In this document: one piece after another, positions 18,343-27,949 of the stretch
Layout of the letters: each line of letters opens with the position of its first letter
How positions within the stretch are numbered: the stretch's first letter is position 1
Assembly: GCA_016787755.1 (NCBI GenBank)
Contig: JAEUUA010000002.1
Span: 1 to 64,000 of the forward strand
Source of the DNA: Cyclobacteriaceae bacterium
Lineage (GTDB): Bacteria > Bacteroidota > Bacteroidia > Cytophagales > Cyclobacteriaceae
Length of the DNA: 64,000 nucleotides
Direction: 5' to 3'
Made by a program: the position numbers and the translations under genes
Notes under the pieces: model-generated
Seen by the model: the letters and a program-made list of their open reading frames with translations, nothing else
Database searches by the model: none
What the model was told of the DNA's origin: nothing

Positions 18343-18987
18343 ATGGAGTTTTTGCCTGATGATATAGCCAACTACATAGAAGCGCATACCGGAGCGGAGT
18401 CTGATCTGCTAAAGAAAATAAGCAGAGAGACGCATGCTAAAGTGATGATGCCTCGCATGCTCTCAGGCCAGCTGCAGGGACGATATCTTTCTATGATTAG
18501 CCATCTGCTAAAACCAAAAAATATTTTGGAGATCGGTACTTATACAGGCTATTCAGCAATTTGCTTGGCGGAAGGTTTAGCCGAGGATGGAAAACTGACT
18601 ACCCTCGACATTAATGAAGAATTGGAGACTCGGGTTCGTGATTATTTTGAGCAAGCAGGTCTTTCTAATAAGATAGATTACCGAATTGGGAATGCGTTAA
18701 CAATTATCCCAACTCTTGATCAACAATTTGATCTGGTTTTTATTGATGCCGATAAGGAGAACTACTCCAGGTATTATGATCTGGTTTTTGATAAAGTGAA
18801 AATAGGGGGGGTTATTCTGGCTGATAATGTGCTGTGGAGCGGAAAAGTTACCCAATCTAAACCTGATAAAGACACCCGAGCCTTGCTTGAATTCAATACA
18901 AAAGTAAATACTGATGCACGGGTTGAAAATGTCTTATTACCTCTGCGCGATGGAATTATGATGGCACGCAAAGTTTCTGAGAAGTAA
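18343..18987 (+). CDS. SAM-dependent O-methyltransferase
   Basis: A 214-residue class I methyltransferase of the catechol/caffeoyl-CoA O-methyltransferase family. Motif I reads ILEIGTYTGYSAICLAEGL (around residue 66). The metal-binding acidic residues are seen in FDLVFIDADKENYSRYYD and GGVILADNVLWSG. These enzymes transfer a methyl group from SAM to a hydroxyl in a divalent-metal-dependent way; the substrate is unknown. It precedes the MltD-like gene by 68 bases on the same strand. Confidence 0.9.
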   Translation: MEFLPDDIANYIEAHTGAESDLLKKISRETHAKVMMPRMLSGQLQGRYLSMISHLLKPKNILEIGTYTGYSAICLAEGLAEDGKLTTLDINEELETRVRDYFEQAGLSNKIDYRIGNALTIIPTLDQQFDLVFIDADKENYSRYYDLVFDKVKIGGVILADNVLWSGKVTQSKPDKDTRALLEFNTKVNTDARVENVLLPLRDGIMMARKVSEK

Positions 18988-19043
18988 TAGACAGGCCAAT
19001 CTGTCGTTACAGCGGGAATGCATTTCAATTTGAATCTTTTACT

Positions 19044-19051
19044 TACCTTTG
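19044..19051 (+). promoter_or_regulatory. TACCTTTG box, candidate -7 element
   Basis: Exact TAnnTTTG match, four bases before the ATG of the transglycosylase gene. It has the same arrangement as the box at 12524-12531. No -33 box is evident. Confidence 0.35.
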
Positions 19052-19055
19052 TTCC

Positions 19056-20822
19056 ATGAGATTTTTTGCAGTTGCACTATTTTTTATTGGTGCTGCCTCA
19101 TACGCCCAAACGCCCGAAGTGCCTCATAAGATGCATTTCGCAGATATGACACTCACTATTCGTGATGATGCCAGACGCGAAATTCAAAAAGATGTGGATG
19201 CACTTACCCAACATCCCCGCTATTTTGGTATTAAAGTAGAACGCGCTAAGACTTACTTTCCCATCATTGAAAAAATTTTTGAAGAGGAGAGACTCCCAGA
19301 TGATTTTAAATACTTGGTGTTACAGGAAAGTGCATTGATTTCTGACGCGGTTTCTACCTCTAATGCCGTAGGCTTTTGGCAGTTTAAAGATTTCACAGCT
19401 TTGGAGATGGGCTTGCGGGTAGATAAAGATATTGATGAGCGTATGAACATTGCCTCGGCAACACGCGGGGCTGCACGATATTTGAAGAAAAACAATTATT
19501 TGTTTAATAACTGGTTGCTTGCATTACAATCTTATCAAATGGGGGGGGGAGGTGTGCAACGTTCCGTGGGCGATAAGTACAATGGTGTGCGGCACATGGA
19601 AATTACCAGCAATACCTATTGGTACATAAAGAAATATTTGGCGCATAAAATTGCTTTCGAAAATTCAGTAAAAGGTGAGCCACAGGTAAAAGTTGTTCAA
19701 TATCAAGTTCAATCTCCAAAAGCAATGAATGAACTGGCAACCGAATTGGCTGTTGATGAAGCTACTTTACGGGAATACAACAAGTGGGCCCGTGCCAGTA
19801 AAATTCCAGCTGATAAACCGTATGTGGTACTTATTCCCGCGGGACAATTAACCCCAGAATTTAACACCCTTGTGCTTGCTTCAACAAAGCCTATAACAAC
19901 TGAGCCTATTCAAAGCTCACCAAGATCTATTAAGCTTGAGAAGCGTGACATTAATGGAATACCAGCTATGAAAGCTGTGGCGGGAGAAACTGCGGTTGGG
20001 CTTGCAGAACGGGCTGGAATTGCGTTGTCTGATTTCTTAAAATATAATGAGATTTCTATTGACCATCGTGTTGAGAGCGATACGTACTATTTTTTGAAAC
20101 GCAAAAAAACAAAATCAGATCAACCCACCCATTCGGTGATATCAGGTGATAATCTTTGGATAATTAGTCAGCAGTATGGAGTGCGTATGGCACGGCTTAA
20201 AAGGATTAATAAAATGACTGCAAGTTCCACATTAAGGCCAGGCGATGTGGTTTGGTTGATTAAGAAAAAGACTTTGCAGGAAGATACCCCTGAACCTGTA
20301 TTGTCCGGCAACGAAGTTATTGTTGCTGTTGAAGAGGGTGCTTTTTTTGGTTGGGAAGTAAAGCCAAAAGAGGAGATAAGTTCATCAGCCCCAATTATTA
20401 ATCCCGAGAAGGTGAAAACACAAGAAATGATAGTTCCGGGTAAAACTGATTCGGTGGTTGAAGGCAATAGGGATCAGGGTGAATTTCATTTGGTAAAACA
20501 AGGGGAAACCCTCTACGCCATTTCAAAAAATTATGGAGTAGGGGTAACTGACTTACTATCATGGAATGACCTCGATATTAGTACTGGCATTAGGCCAGGT
20601 CAATATTTGAAAGTAAAAGGACCATTGAAGGCTTCTGAACCAAGCAGAGACATAAACACCACTTCAGAACCTAAGGTCATTATTCACGAAGTAAAGTCTG
20701 CTGACACGTTATATAGTGTTGCCCGTCAGTACAACGTAACGATCAAAGAACTGATGGACTGGAACAAAAAAGAAGATTTAAGCCTTTCTTTGGGTGAAAG
20801 AATCAAAATTTTATCCCGATAG
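19056..20822 (+). CDS. MltD-like lytic transglycosylase with LysM repeats
   Basis: Periplasmic peptidoglycan-cleaving enzyme, 588 residues. A signal peptide (1-18) leads to an SLT domain (about 70-220), with catalytic Glu91 in LVLQESALISDAVS and the following AVGFWQFKDFTA. Up to five LysM-type segments follow: two degenerate (about 220-268, 306-350) and three clear (about 357-402, 477-522, 543-587, for example QGETLYAISKNYGVGVTDLL). LysM units hold the enzyme on glycan strands. A run of nine G at 19541-19549 falls in the SLT domain (QMGGGG); one base more or less would truncate the protein. The frame is intact here. Confidence 0.93.
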   Translation: MRFFAVALFFIGAASYAQTPEVPHKMHFADMTLTIRDDARREIQKDVDALTQHPRYFGIKVERAKTYFPIIEKIFEEERLPDDFKYLVLQESALISDAVSTSNAVGFWQFKDFTALEMGLRVDKDIDERMNIASATRGAARYLKKNNYLFNNWLLALQSYQMGGGGVQRSVGDKYNGVRHMEITSNTYWYIKKYLAHKIAFENSVKGEPQVKVVQYQVQSPKAMNELATELAVDEATLREYNKWARASKIPADKPYVVLIPAGQLTPEFNTLVLASTKPITTEPIQSSPRSIKLEKRDINGIPAMKAVAGETAVGLAERAGIALSDFLKYNEISIDHRVESDTYYFLKRKKTKSDQPTHSVISGDNLWIISQQYGVRMARLKRINKMTASSTLRPGDVVWLIKKKTLQEDTPEPVLSGNEVIVAVEEGAFFGWEVKPKEEISSSAPIINPEKVKTQEMIVPGKTDSVVEGNRDQGEFHLVKQGETLYAISKNYGVGVTDLLSWNDLDISTGIRPGQYLKVKGPLKASEPSRDINTTSEPKVIIHEVKSADTLYSVARQYNVTIKELMDWNKKEDLSLSLGERIKILSR

Positions 20823-20951
20823 AGTACTTTTTTTTACTTTTTTGATTAAATACTTACTTGTCGCCCGATCCCAGCGTTCAAAAGTTTAGGTTGTGGTAAA
20901 ATTGAATAATTTTGCCATTAAGTGTAAATAGACGGAGCGCTTAGTAAGAGA

Positions 20952-21371
20952 ATGGAAATGGAAGCCACTACAAAAACTATTGATCTTGTATTATTAGTAG
21001 ATGATAATGATACTGATAATTTTATCAGCAAGCGGATTATAGAAATAACAAAATTTGCAAACCGCGTAGAAGTAAAAAGTTCAGGTAAAGGAGCCTTGGA
21101 CTATTTAAAAGAACATCAAAGCAATCCTGAGAATATTCCTAATTTGATTTTTTTGGACATAAATATGCCCATCGTAGATGGCTTCGTTTTTCTTTATGAA
21201 TTCGAAAAGTTTAATGAACTAGTTCGCAGCAAATGCAAAGTGATCATTCTTTCTAGCTCCGATAATAAACGGGATATTGACAAAATAGTTAATAACAATC
21301 ACGTTATTAAATTCATCACCAAGCCTCTTACAGAGGTTTCGTTGGATGAGATCCGATTTAACAATATCTAA
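20952..21371 (+). CDS. Single-domain response regulator
   Basis: A 139-residue CheY-like receiver with no output domain. The acidic pocket is LVDDNDTDNF, the phosphoacceptor is Asp69 in LIFLDINMPIVDGF, and the conserved Lys is in KFITKPLTE. The family acts by protein contact after phosphorylation by a histidine kinase. No kinase is adjacent, so its partner is elsewhere. A TAATTTTG box at 20908-20915 may be its -7 element. Confidence 0.9.
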   Translation: MEMEATTKTIDLVLLVDDNDTDNFISKRIIEITKFANRVEVKSSGKGALDYLKEHQSNPENIPNLIFLDINMPIVDGFVFLYEFEKFNELVRSKCKVIILSSSDNKRDIDKIVNNNHVIKFITKPLTEVSLDEIRFNNI

Positions 21372-21410
21372 CTTTCGTTTTTTCTTTTTGTTCTTTCAAA
21401 AGTCTCTGCT

Positions 21411-22340
21411 ATGAATTCAAAAATTTTGTGGGCTGTTTCCGGTATAATCATTTGTATCCTACTATTCACAAGCCATACTCACGCCCAGGTTATTAAAGTA
21501 GATTCAACCTCCCGGTGGAAAAAAACTTTTCGTACGGGGCTAAATATTAATCAGGCTTCGTTTACTTCCAACTGGAAGGCCGGGGGGGTTAACTCTCTTG
21601 GCTTTAATGCATTCCTGAACTACAAAACCAATTACAAGAAGGACAAGAACAGCTGGGATAATTCATTTGAATTTCTTTACGGTGCAGTCAATAACCAAGG
21701 GCAAGGTGCGCGAAAAACATTGGATCGAATTTATGTGGAAACAAAATACGGTCGTGAGTTAAATACGAAATGGAGTTATACCTCATCATTAAATTTTTTA
21801 TCGCAATTTACCAAAGGATTTAAGTATGAAAAAGATCTCAATGGTGTTGAGAATGGAACCCTTATTTCAGACTTTTTGGCCCCCGCATTTATTACTTCAG
21901 CATGGGGTCTTGAATATCATCCGGTAGATTATTTCAAAATTCGATTTTCACCCTTTTCACCCAGGCTTACCATCGTAGCAGATAATAATGGCAGATTTAA
22001 TGCAGTAAGTACTGAAACACCTTACGGGGTACCGATTGGTGAAGACACCCGGTTCGAATGGTTAGCCTTTCAATTGCAAGCCGAATTTGATAAAGATATT
22101 GCGTCCAATGTAAATTTAAAATGGCGCTATGTAATGTTTGCTAATTATGAAACCATTCAACTAAAAACCATTGATCATAGATTGGATCTAAACCTGGTTG
22201 CTAGGGTGAATAAGTTCGTTAACGTTTCGGTGGGGGGTATTTTGATTTATGATTTTGATCAAGATAGCGGGGTGCAGTTGAGTCAGGCATTTTCGCTGGG
22301 AGTTCTTTACTCTTTTCAAAATTTCCAGGAAAAGAAATAA
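21411..22340 (+). CDS. DUF3078 domain protein
   Basis: A 309-residue exported protein with a signal peptide ending near THAQ. The DUF3078 core is recognisable as GLNINQASFTSNWKAGG followed by LNYKTNYKKDKNSWDN. Alternating strands up to the C-terminal FSLGVLYSFQNF indicate an outer-membrane barrel. The family is common in Bacteroidota and uncharacterised. It follows the response regulator by 39 bases. Confidence 0.85.
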   Translation: MNSKILWAVSGIIICILLFTSHTHAQVIKVDSTSRWKKTFRTGLNINQASFTSNWKAGGVNSLGFNAFLNYKTNYKKDKNSWDNSFEFLYGAVNNQGQGARKTLDRIYVETKYGRELNTKWSYTSSLNFLSQFTKGFKYEKDLNGVENGTLISDFLAPAFITSAWGLEYHPVDYFKIRFSPFSPRLTIVADNNGRFNAVSTETPYGVPIGEDTRFEWLAFQLQAEFDKDIASNVNLKWRYVMFANYETIQLKTIDHRLDLNLVARVNKFVNVSVGGILIYDFDQDSGVQLSQAFSLGVLYSFQNFQEKK

Positions 22341-22388
22341 GGTAAAGCATAACAGGTCCTTATTTTATAAAGTATTTCAAATTCAAGT

Positions 22389-22901
22389 ATGATTGAGATT
22401 AGAGAAGCCACTTCGCATGATATTCCGGACATGCGGGAAGTAGCCATTTCATCCTATGCCGATACGTTTGGGGCTTTCAATTCGCCAGAGAATATGGAGG
22501 CATTCTTTAAAAACGCTTATAGCATTAAGAAGTTAGAAGAGGAACTCCTTGAACCACAATCCAGATTACTCCTCGCTTTTGAGGGAAATACTCAGGTTGG
22601 CTTCTTGCGTCTCCGCGAATGCGATGAAGTTATAGATCTATTAGGCAATAATACCATCGAACTTCAAAGGTTGTATGTACTTACTTCAGCTCAGGGTAAA
22701 TCTGTAGGCAGACTGTTGATGGAAACCGCCATGGCGTATGCGCAACAAAAAAAGTATGAATGGATTTGGTTAGGCGTATGGGAGAAGAATTTCAGGGCAC
22801 AACGGTTTTACGAAAACTGGGGTTTTGAAAAATTTTCTGAACATACCTTTTGGATGGGGGATGATCCTCAGGTGGACTGGCTGTTAAAAAGGAAACTATA
22901 A
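22389..22901 (+). CDS. GNAT-family N-acetyltransferase
   Basis: A 170-residue acetyl-CoA-dependent acetyltransferase. The fold begins with IEIREATSHDIPDMREV, and the acetyl-CoA loop is seen as LQRLYVLTSAQGKSVGRLLM (motif A). WLGVWEKNFRAQRFYENWGF is the typical motif B. Its resemblance to spermidine/PaiA-like enzymes is loose and the substrate cannot be told. Confidence 0.9.
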   Translation: MIEIREATSHDIPDMREVAISSYADTFGAFNSPENMEAFFKNAYSIKKLEEELLEPQSRLLLAFEGNTQVGFLRLRECDEVIDLLGNNTIELQRLYVLTSAQGKSVGRLLMETAMAYAQQKKYEWIWLGVWEKNFRAQRFYENWGFEKFSEHTFWMGDDPQVDWLLKRKL

Positions 22902-22985
22902 ATACTTCTTGAAAATCAACGCCAAGTTGATAGGTTTTATCTTTTCCCTTAATTTTTCCATCTTTCCTATTCAAACCGCAAGGAG

Positions 22986-24536
22986 ATGTCCAAAGAAAAA
23001 TTCATTGAATCAATATCAAAGTCCTATTCAATTAAGGGTGGATCTATTTATTTAGGTTCAGGGATTTATCAAGGTGAAATTTTAGCCGATGCAAAAGTAA
23101 ACCTGCCACTTCGTATGATGAGCCGGCACGGACTGGTTACAGGAGCAACGGGTTCAGGTAAAACGCGAACCCTTCAATTGTTGGCGGAGCAACTTTCTGC
23201 AGCAGGAGTTCCTGTATTTATGCCAGACATGAAGGGAGATATTTCCGGAATGGCAAAAGTTGGAATCGAAAATGACCGGATAAAAGAACGTGCAACTGCT
23301 ATCGGATTGGATTATAAAGTTTCGGGTTATCCCCTAGAACTTTATTCATTGAGTGGAAAGTTGGGTGGGCAGATGCGTGCCACAGTTACCGAGTTTGGCC
23401 CAGTGCTGCTTTCAAAAATTCTTGAATTGAATGAAGTACAGAGTGGTGTGCTGATGATTATTTTCAAATATGCTGATGATAAACACCTTCCCATTGTTGA
23501 CCTGAATGATTTAAAAAAAGTACTGAACTATTTAACAGAAGGGGCAGGCGCTGCAGAAATAAAGAACGACTATGGGAAAATCTCCTCAGCCACAGCCAGT
23601 ACCATCTTACGAAAGTTAGTGGCTCTTGAACAACAAGGGGTGGATCAATTATTTGGCGAAAAGTCTTTTGAGATAGATGATTTGTTTGAAAAAGTAGATG
23701 GCCGCGGGGTAATCAGTTTGTTGAATGTTTCTGATATCCAAAGTCAGCCTGCAATTTTCTCAACCTTTATGTTAGCCTTACTGGCCGAGTTGTATCAAAC
23801 ATTACCCGAAGCGGGAGAAGTGGATAAACCTAAGCTTGTATTCTTTTTAGATGAAGCACACTTGTTATTTAAAGACGCACCAAAAGTTTTCTTAGATCAG
23901 ATCGATCAAATCATTCGCCTTATCCGATCCAAGGGTGTGGGTATCTTCTTTTGTACTCAAGTTACTCAGGATATTCCGGCTAACGTGCTGGCACAATTAG
24001 GCAATAGAGTGCATCATGTAATTCGAGCGTTTACACCCAATGATGTAAAAGCGTTAAAGGATACTATTAAAACATTTCCAAAGTCGGATTACTATGACAT
24101 GGAACAACAATTTACACAGTTGGGAACCGGGCAAGCATTTATCACGGTGCTAAATGAAAAAGGAATTCCAACAGAAACCGTAGTTACACATCTGGCACCT
24201 CCATCGTCTTTTATGGGACCCTTAGAGGCAACTGAATATCAGGCCCAACTAGATGGATCTTCTTATTATAAAAAATACAAAGAGTCTGTGGACCCACGCA
24301 GCGCATTTGAAATGCTGGAAGAAAGAATGGCTGCAACGCGTAAGGAGGAAGAAGAAGTAAAAAAAGAAGAGAGCGAAACTCGATCCACTTCCCGATCTAC
24401 CCGAAAAGAGAAAAGTGCTTTTGACGAAGTGATGACTTCACCGGTAACCCGACAAATTGGTCGCGAATTAGTCCGTGGTGTATTTGGAATGCTTTTTGGC
24501 AAAACCCCTAGGAGAAGCACCTCCCGCAGACGATAG
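22986..24536 (+). CDS. HerA/YjgR-like ATPase (DUF853)
   Basis: A 516-residue P-loop ATPase of the HerA helicase-like group. Walker A is GATGSGKT at 53-60 and Walker B is VFFLDEAHLLF. DUF853 marks include PVFMPDMKGDISGMAKVG, QVTQDIPANVLAQLGNRV and HALRAFTPND-like text (HHVIRAFTPNDVKAL). The C-terminal tail (about 440-516) is rich in charged residues and ends RRSTSRRR, which may bind nucleic acid. It has no nurA neighbour, which argues for the YjgR branch rather than the archaeal HerA repair system. An AAGGAG sequence just before the ATG is a rare visible ribosome site here. Confidence 0.9.
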   Translation: MSKEKFIESISKSYSIKGGSIYLGSGIYQGEILADAKVNLPLRMMSRHGLVTGATGSGKTRTLQLLAEQLSAAGVPVFMPDMKGDISGMAKVGIENDRIKERATAIGLDYKVSGYPLELYSLSGKLGGQMRATVTEFGPVLLSKILELNEVQSGVLMIIFKYADDKHLPIVDLNDLKKVLNYLTEGAGAAEIKNDYGKISSATASTILRKLVALEQQGVDQLFGEKSFEIDDLFEKVDGRGVISLLNVSDIQSQPAIFSTFMLALLAELYQTLPEAGEVDKPKLVFFLDEAHLLFKDAPKVFLDQIDQIIRLIRSKGVGIFFCTQVTQDIPANVLAQLGNRVHHVIRAFTPNDVKALKDTIKTFPKSDYYDMEQQFTQLGTGQAFITVLNEKGIPTETVVTHLAPPSSFMGPLEATEYQAQLDGSSYYKKYKESVDPRSAFEMLEERMAATRKEEEEVKKEESETRSTSRSTRKEKSAFDEVMTSPVTRQIGRELVRGVFGMLFGKTPRRSTSRRR

Positions 24537-24561
24537 TTCTTCAAATTTTCTGATTAATTAT

Positions 24562-24591
24562 TTTGATTATTTCTTTAGGTCCGTATTTTTG
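24562..24591 (+). promoter_or_regulatory. Bacteroidota-type promoter for the FecA-like receptor
   Basis: TTTG at 24562-24565, an 18-base spacer, then TATTTTTG at 24584-24591. Both boxes match the -33/-7 consensus, and the pair sits 38 bases upstream of the receptor ATG. Confidence 0.5.
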
Positions 24592-24629
24592 CTTCCTATT
24601 TAGAATTAGTCTTAATAAGTATAAGCCAC

Positions 24630-26861
24630 ATGCGATATTCCCTCATGCTAATTAATGTATTGATATTCAATAATTTAATTGCTCAGACGAATGATTCAAT
24701 TCCAGTTAGAGTGCTTTCAGAAATTACAGTAATCGGGCAGTCAAGCAAATCTGACATTCACCAACTTCCTGAAATTGTTGGTACAAACATCTATGCAGGC
24801 AAGAAAAGTGCCCTGGTTGTTTTGGACAATGTTCAGGGTAATGTAGTAACAAATACAATGCGTCAGGTATTTTCAAAAGTTCCGGGCATATTCATTTGGG
24901 AAAGCGAGGGAAGCGGACTTCAAATTAATGTAGCCACCCGGGGTTTAAGCCCGAATCGAACGTGGGAATTCAATGTAAGACAGAACGGGTATGATATTGC
25001 TGCCGATCCATTCGGTTATCCTGAGGCCTATTATAACCCGCAGTTACAATCTGTTCAACGAATTGAAATTGTTAGAGGTCACGGTGCGCTACAATATGGT
25101 GCGCAGATTGGTGGGATGATAAATTATATCCTTAAAAACGGAAGTGAATTTACAAAGCCTTTTCAAATAGAGACATTTCAGTCAATAGGGAGTAATGGTT
25201 TATTTAATACCTATAATGCGGTGGGAGGCAAGACAGCTAAAATTAATTATTATGCATTTTTCGATCACAGGAAAGCGGACGGCTGGCGAGCGAATAACGA
25301 ATATAGCAGCAATACCGGATCGGGTACATTTACCTATCATTTTTCAAAACGATTTTCCTTAACGACTGAACTTACAAGATGGCATTCTAGAAGTCAACAA
25401 CCCGGGGGATTGACCGATGATCAATTTTTACAGAACCCGCGGCAAAGCGTAAGAGCAAGAAATTGGTTTGATCTTACTTGGGAGACAATGGCCATAACGG
25501 GTGATTTTAAGTTCAGTGCTACTAAGCGTCTGAACATTAAAATGTTTCAGGTTGCTGGTGATCGGAACAGTGTTGGATATTTTCCTGGTGGCGGAATAGT
25601 GGTGGCCGATGAAGTTGATCGTTCTACCGGTAACTATGCACCAAGAACTGTAGACGTAGATGACTATCGCAACCTTGGGATGGAGACAAGGTACCTGCAA
25701 AGTTATAAGACGGGTTCTCTTGGGCATACGTTAAGCACCGGTATCCGGTTATACGGAGGTAAGACTCAACGATATCGGGGAGGGAAAGGAAGTTCGGGTC
25801 AAGATTACGATCTCACCTTGCAAACCGGAACGACCTGGACCGGAGCTATTGATTATCAAAGCAGCAATGCGGCACTGTTTGTCGAGAATTTATTTAGTCT
25901 TTCAGAAAAATTTCTTGTGATCCCTGGCATTCGCTATGAATATTTAGCTGCACGGGCAAGTGGTTATAGCGGCTTGGCAGATGGAGCCCCAATATCATTG
26001 CAAAATCAGGAACGAGCCAGAGGCTTTATGATAGGAGGATTAGGAATGGAGTACACCTTTTCAAATTCGACTAAGATCTACGCCAATGGAACTCAATCCT
26101 ACAGGCCGGTACAATTTGCGGATCTAACCACTCCCCCAACAACCGATGTAATTGATCCTACCCTGACGGATGCCCGTGGGTTAAATATAGATTTAGGCTA
26201 TCGTGGAAAGGTAAAAGATTTTCTGGTGTTTGATATGAGCATCTTTAATTTATACTACGATAATCGGATTGGTACAATTAAGCAACAGCGTTCGGATGGC
26301 TCATTCTATAATTACCGCACCAACGTTGGTGGTAGTACATCAAGTGGCATTGAAGCGTTTGGCGAATATGATCTGACAAAAGCCTTTGGGTTGAGTGATA
26401 AACATGGCAACGTAAGCGTTTTTACATCGTATGCTTACAACCACGCCCGGTACACTACTTTTAAAGCGGTAACCGTGGTCAATAATACGCTAAGTGAAAC
26501 TAATTATAAAAACAAACAGGTAGAGTATGCACCAAAAAATATTCTGCGAACTGGTATATCATATCGTTTTAATGAACTTTTAACTACCCTTCAATACAGT
26601 TTCACATCCGGTGTTTTCACTGATGCAAATAATACAGAAGAACCAACTGCCAACGGACAAAATGGAAAAATTCCATCCTATGGAGTGCTTGATTATACCA
26701 TAAGGTATAACCACAAAAGTGGATTTACATTTAAAGGTGGGTTAAATAATATCACTGATAAAAAATATTTTACGCGCAGGTCTGGTGGATACCCCGGGCC
26801 CGGAGTGCTTCCTGCTGACGGGAGAACACTATTTTTTTCAGTTGGGTATAAGATGTCCTGA
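24630..26861 (+). CDS. TonB-dependent receptor, FecA-like
   Basis: Outer-membrane active transporter of 743 residues. A signal peptide (1-19) precedes the plug domain (about 55-170), which contains VFSKVPGIFIWESEGSG and VQRIEIVRGHGALQYGAQIGGMINYI. A 22-strand barrel follows, ending in the typical LNNITDKKYFTRRSGGYPGPG segment and a terminal strand. The C-terminal part resembles receptors for ferric dicitrate; the substrate is inferred to be an iron chelate. No N-terminal signalling or carboxypeptidase-like extension is present. It converges on the AraC regulator gene and lies in an iron/haem island. Confidence 0.9.
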   Translation: MRYSLMLINVLIFNNLIAQTNDSIPVRVLSEITVIGQSSKSDIHQLPEIVGTNIYAGKKSALVVLDNVQGNVVTNTMRQVFSKVPGIFIWESEGSGLQINVATRGLSPNRTWEFNVRQNGYDIAADPFGYPEAYYNPQLQSVQRIEIVRGHGALQYGAQIGGMINYILKNGSEFTKPFQIETFQSIGSNGLFNTYNAVGGKTAKINYYAFFDHRKADGWRANNEYSSNTGSGTFTYHFSKRFSLTTELTRWHSRSQQPGGLTDDQFLQNPRQSVRARNWFDLTWETMAITGDFKFSATKRLNIKMFQVAGDRNSVGYFPGGGIVVADEVDRSTGNYAPRTVDVDDYRNLGMETRYLQSYKTGSLGHTLSTGIRLYGGKTQRYRGGKGSSGQDYDLTLQTGTTWTGAIDYQSSNAALFVENLFSLSEKFLVIPGIRYEYLAARASGYSGLADGAPISLQNQERARGFMIGGLGMEYTFSNSTKIYANGTQSYRPVQFADLTTPPTTDVIDPTLTDARGLNIDLGYRGKVKDFLVFDMSIFNLYYDNRIGTIKQQRSDGSFYNYRTNVGGSTSSGIEAFGEYDLTKAFGLSDKHGNVSVFTSYAYNHARYTTFKAVTVVNNTLSETNYKNKQVEYAPKNILRTGISYRFNELLTTLQYSFTSGVFTDANNTEEPTANGQNGKIPSYGVLDYTIRYNHKSGFTFKGGLNNITDKKYFTRRSGGYPGPGVLPADGRTLFFSVGYKMS

Positions 26862-26880
26862 TAGTAGTAAAAGCTGCCTC

Positions 26881-27789
26881 TTAATGTTTCTTTCTTGTTT
26901 GGCTCATTAAATACTTTTTTGGGGTAATCCCAAACTTTTTTTTAAAGGCAGCAATAAAATGGCTGGGGTTAGTATAACCTATTTGATAGGCCACTTCATT
27001 TACCTGAAACCGGGCTGAGTCCAACAGTACCCGGGCGTGATCTAATTTATGATTGGCCAAATAGCCAAACACGGTGTTTCCATAGATCTCTTTAAAGCCA
27101 ACCTTTAGTTGATATTCATTAAGCCCTGCAATTTTTGATAATTCCTTAAGACCAGGAGGTGCTTCCATATGCTTTAATACATACTCCTTGGCATGTTTTA
27201 TTTTGCGTACCGTTTCCTGATCATTTAAAAAAGGACAACTTTCGGTATCCGTTTTCTTCTCTGAAAAATAAAGACCCAGCAATTCTAACACCTTGCCTTG
27301 GTAATATAGTTTTTCGGCATTTGCGCTAAGTGTAATTGTAAATAGCTGGTTAAGTACTACATACAGGTGCGAAGGTATTTCCCGTTCGTCATAAAATTTT
27401 GTTTTAACGTTTTCAGGTTTCAAAAAAGGCAACGCATCATGCGAGAATAGCTTATGAAGACTTTCGAGTGTGATAAATAAGGAGACCAGTTTTGTACCTG
27501 GCGCTAACCTAAGTTCAAAGGGAAGATCTTTTTCGGGATTGTAGAAAAAGTAATTGTGTTGCTTTTCTATTTGGCGGCTATAGTGCGGGCTAAAGGCAAA
27601 GGTCGCGCTGCCATCAAGGCAGAAGTAGAAATGAATGATATTCTGGGTTACCATGGCGTCCAGAGTCATCCAGTTCGATTCACGATTTTCAACGATTTGA
27701 AGCGTAAGATCTTCACTCACAAATAAATTAATGAAACTACCTTTTACGGTATTTTTATCAAGGGTCGGGAATTCGATGGGAGTAATCAT
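26881..27789 (-). CDS. AraC-family regulator (PchR-like)
   Basis: A 302-residue transcription factor. The N-terminal 180 residues form a ligand-binding cupin-like domain. The C-terminus holds two helix-turn-helix motifs (LKELSKIAGLNEYQLKVGFK and VNEVAYQIGYTNPSHFIAAF) and ends with FGITPKKYL. PchR-type members in this class respond to iron-siderophores. It is transcribed away from the HmuR-like receptor and towards the FecA-like one, so control of both is likely; this is inferred from position. Confidence 0.9.
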   Translation of the reverse strand: MITPIEFPTLDKNTVKGSFINLFVSEDLTLQIVENRESNWMTLDAMVTQNIIHFYFCLDGSATFAFSPHYSRQIEKQHNYFFYNPEKDLPFELRLAPGTKLVSLFITLESLHKLFSHDALPFLKPENVKTKFYDEREIPSHLYVVLNQLFTITLSANAEKLYYQGKVLELLGLYFSEKKTDTESCPFLNDQETVRKIKHAKEYVLKHMEAPPGLKELSKIAGLNEYQLKVGFKEIYGNTVFGYLANHKLDHARVLLDSARFQVNEVAYQIGYTNPSHFIAAFKKKFGITPKKYLMSQTRKKH

Positions 27790-27949
27790 AAATTAAAATG
27801 ACATAAATCAGGTTTGTTTATTTGGTCAATTAAGCCGAATTGAAGCAAAAATACCAAAAAATTGCTTTTTAAGATAAACACTGTAAAAGAGGCATTTATT
27901 ATACTTTTTTGGGTATTTATTGAATCCAGCACCTTTCATCTTTGTGCCC

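Noticed and set aside
20908..20915. TAATTTTG as a promoter for the response regulator
   Set aside because: It matches the -7 consensus, but no TTTG box is at the right spacing, so I do not list it as a feature.
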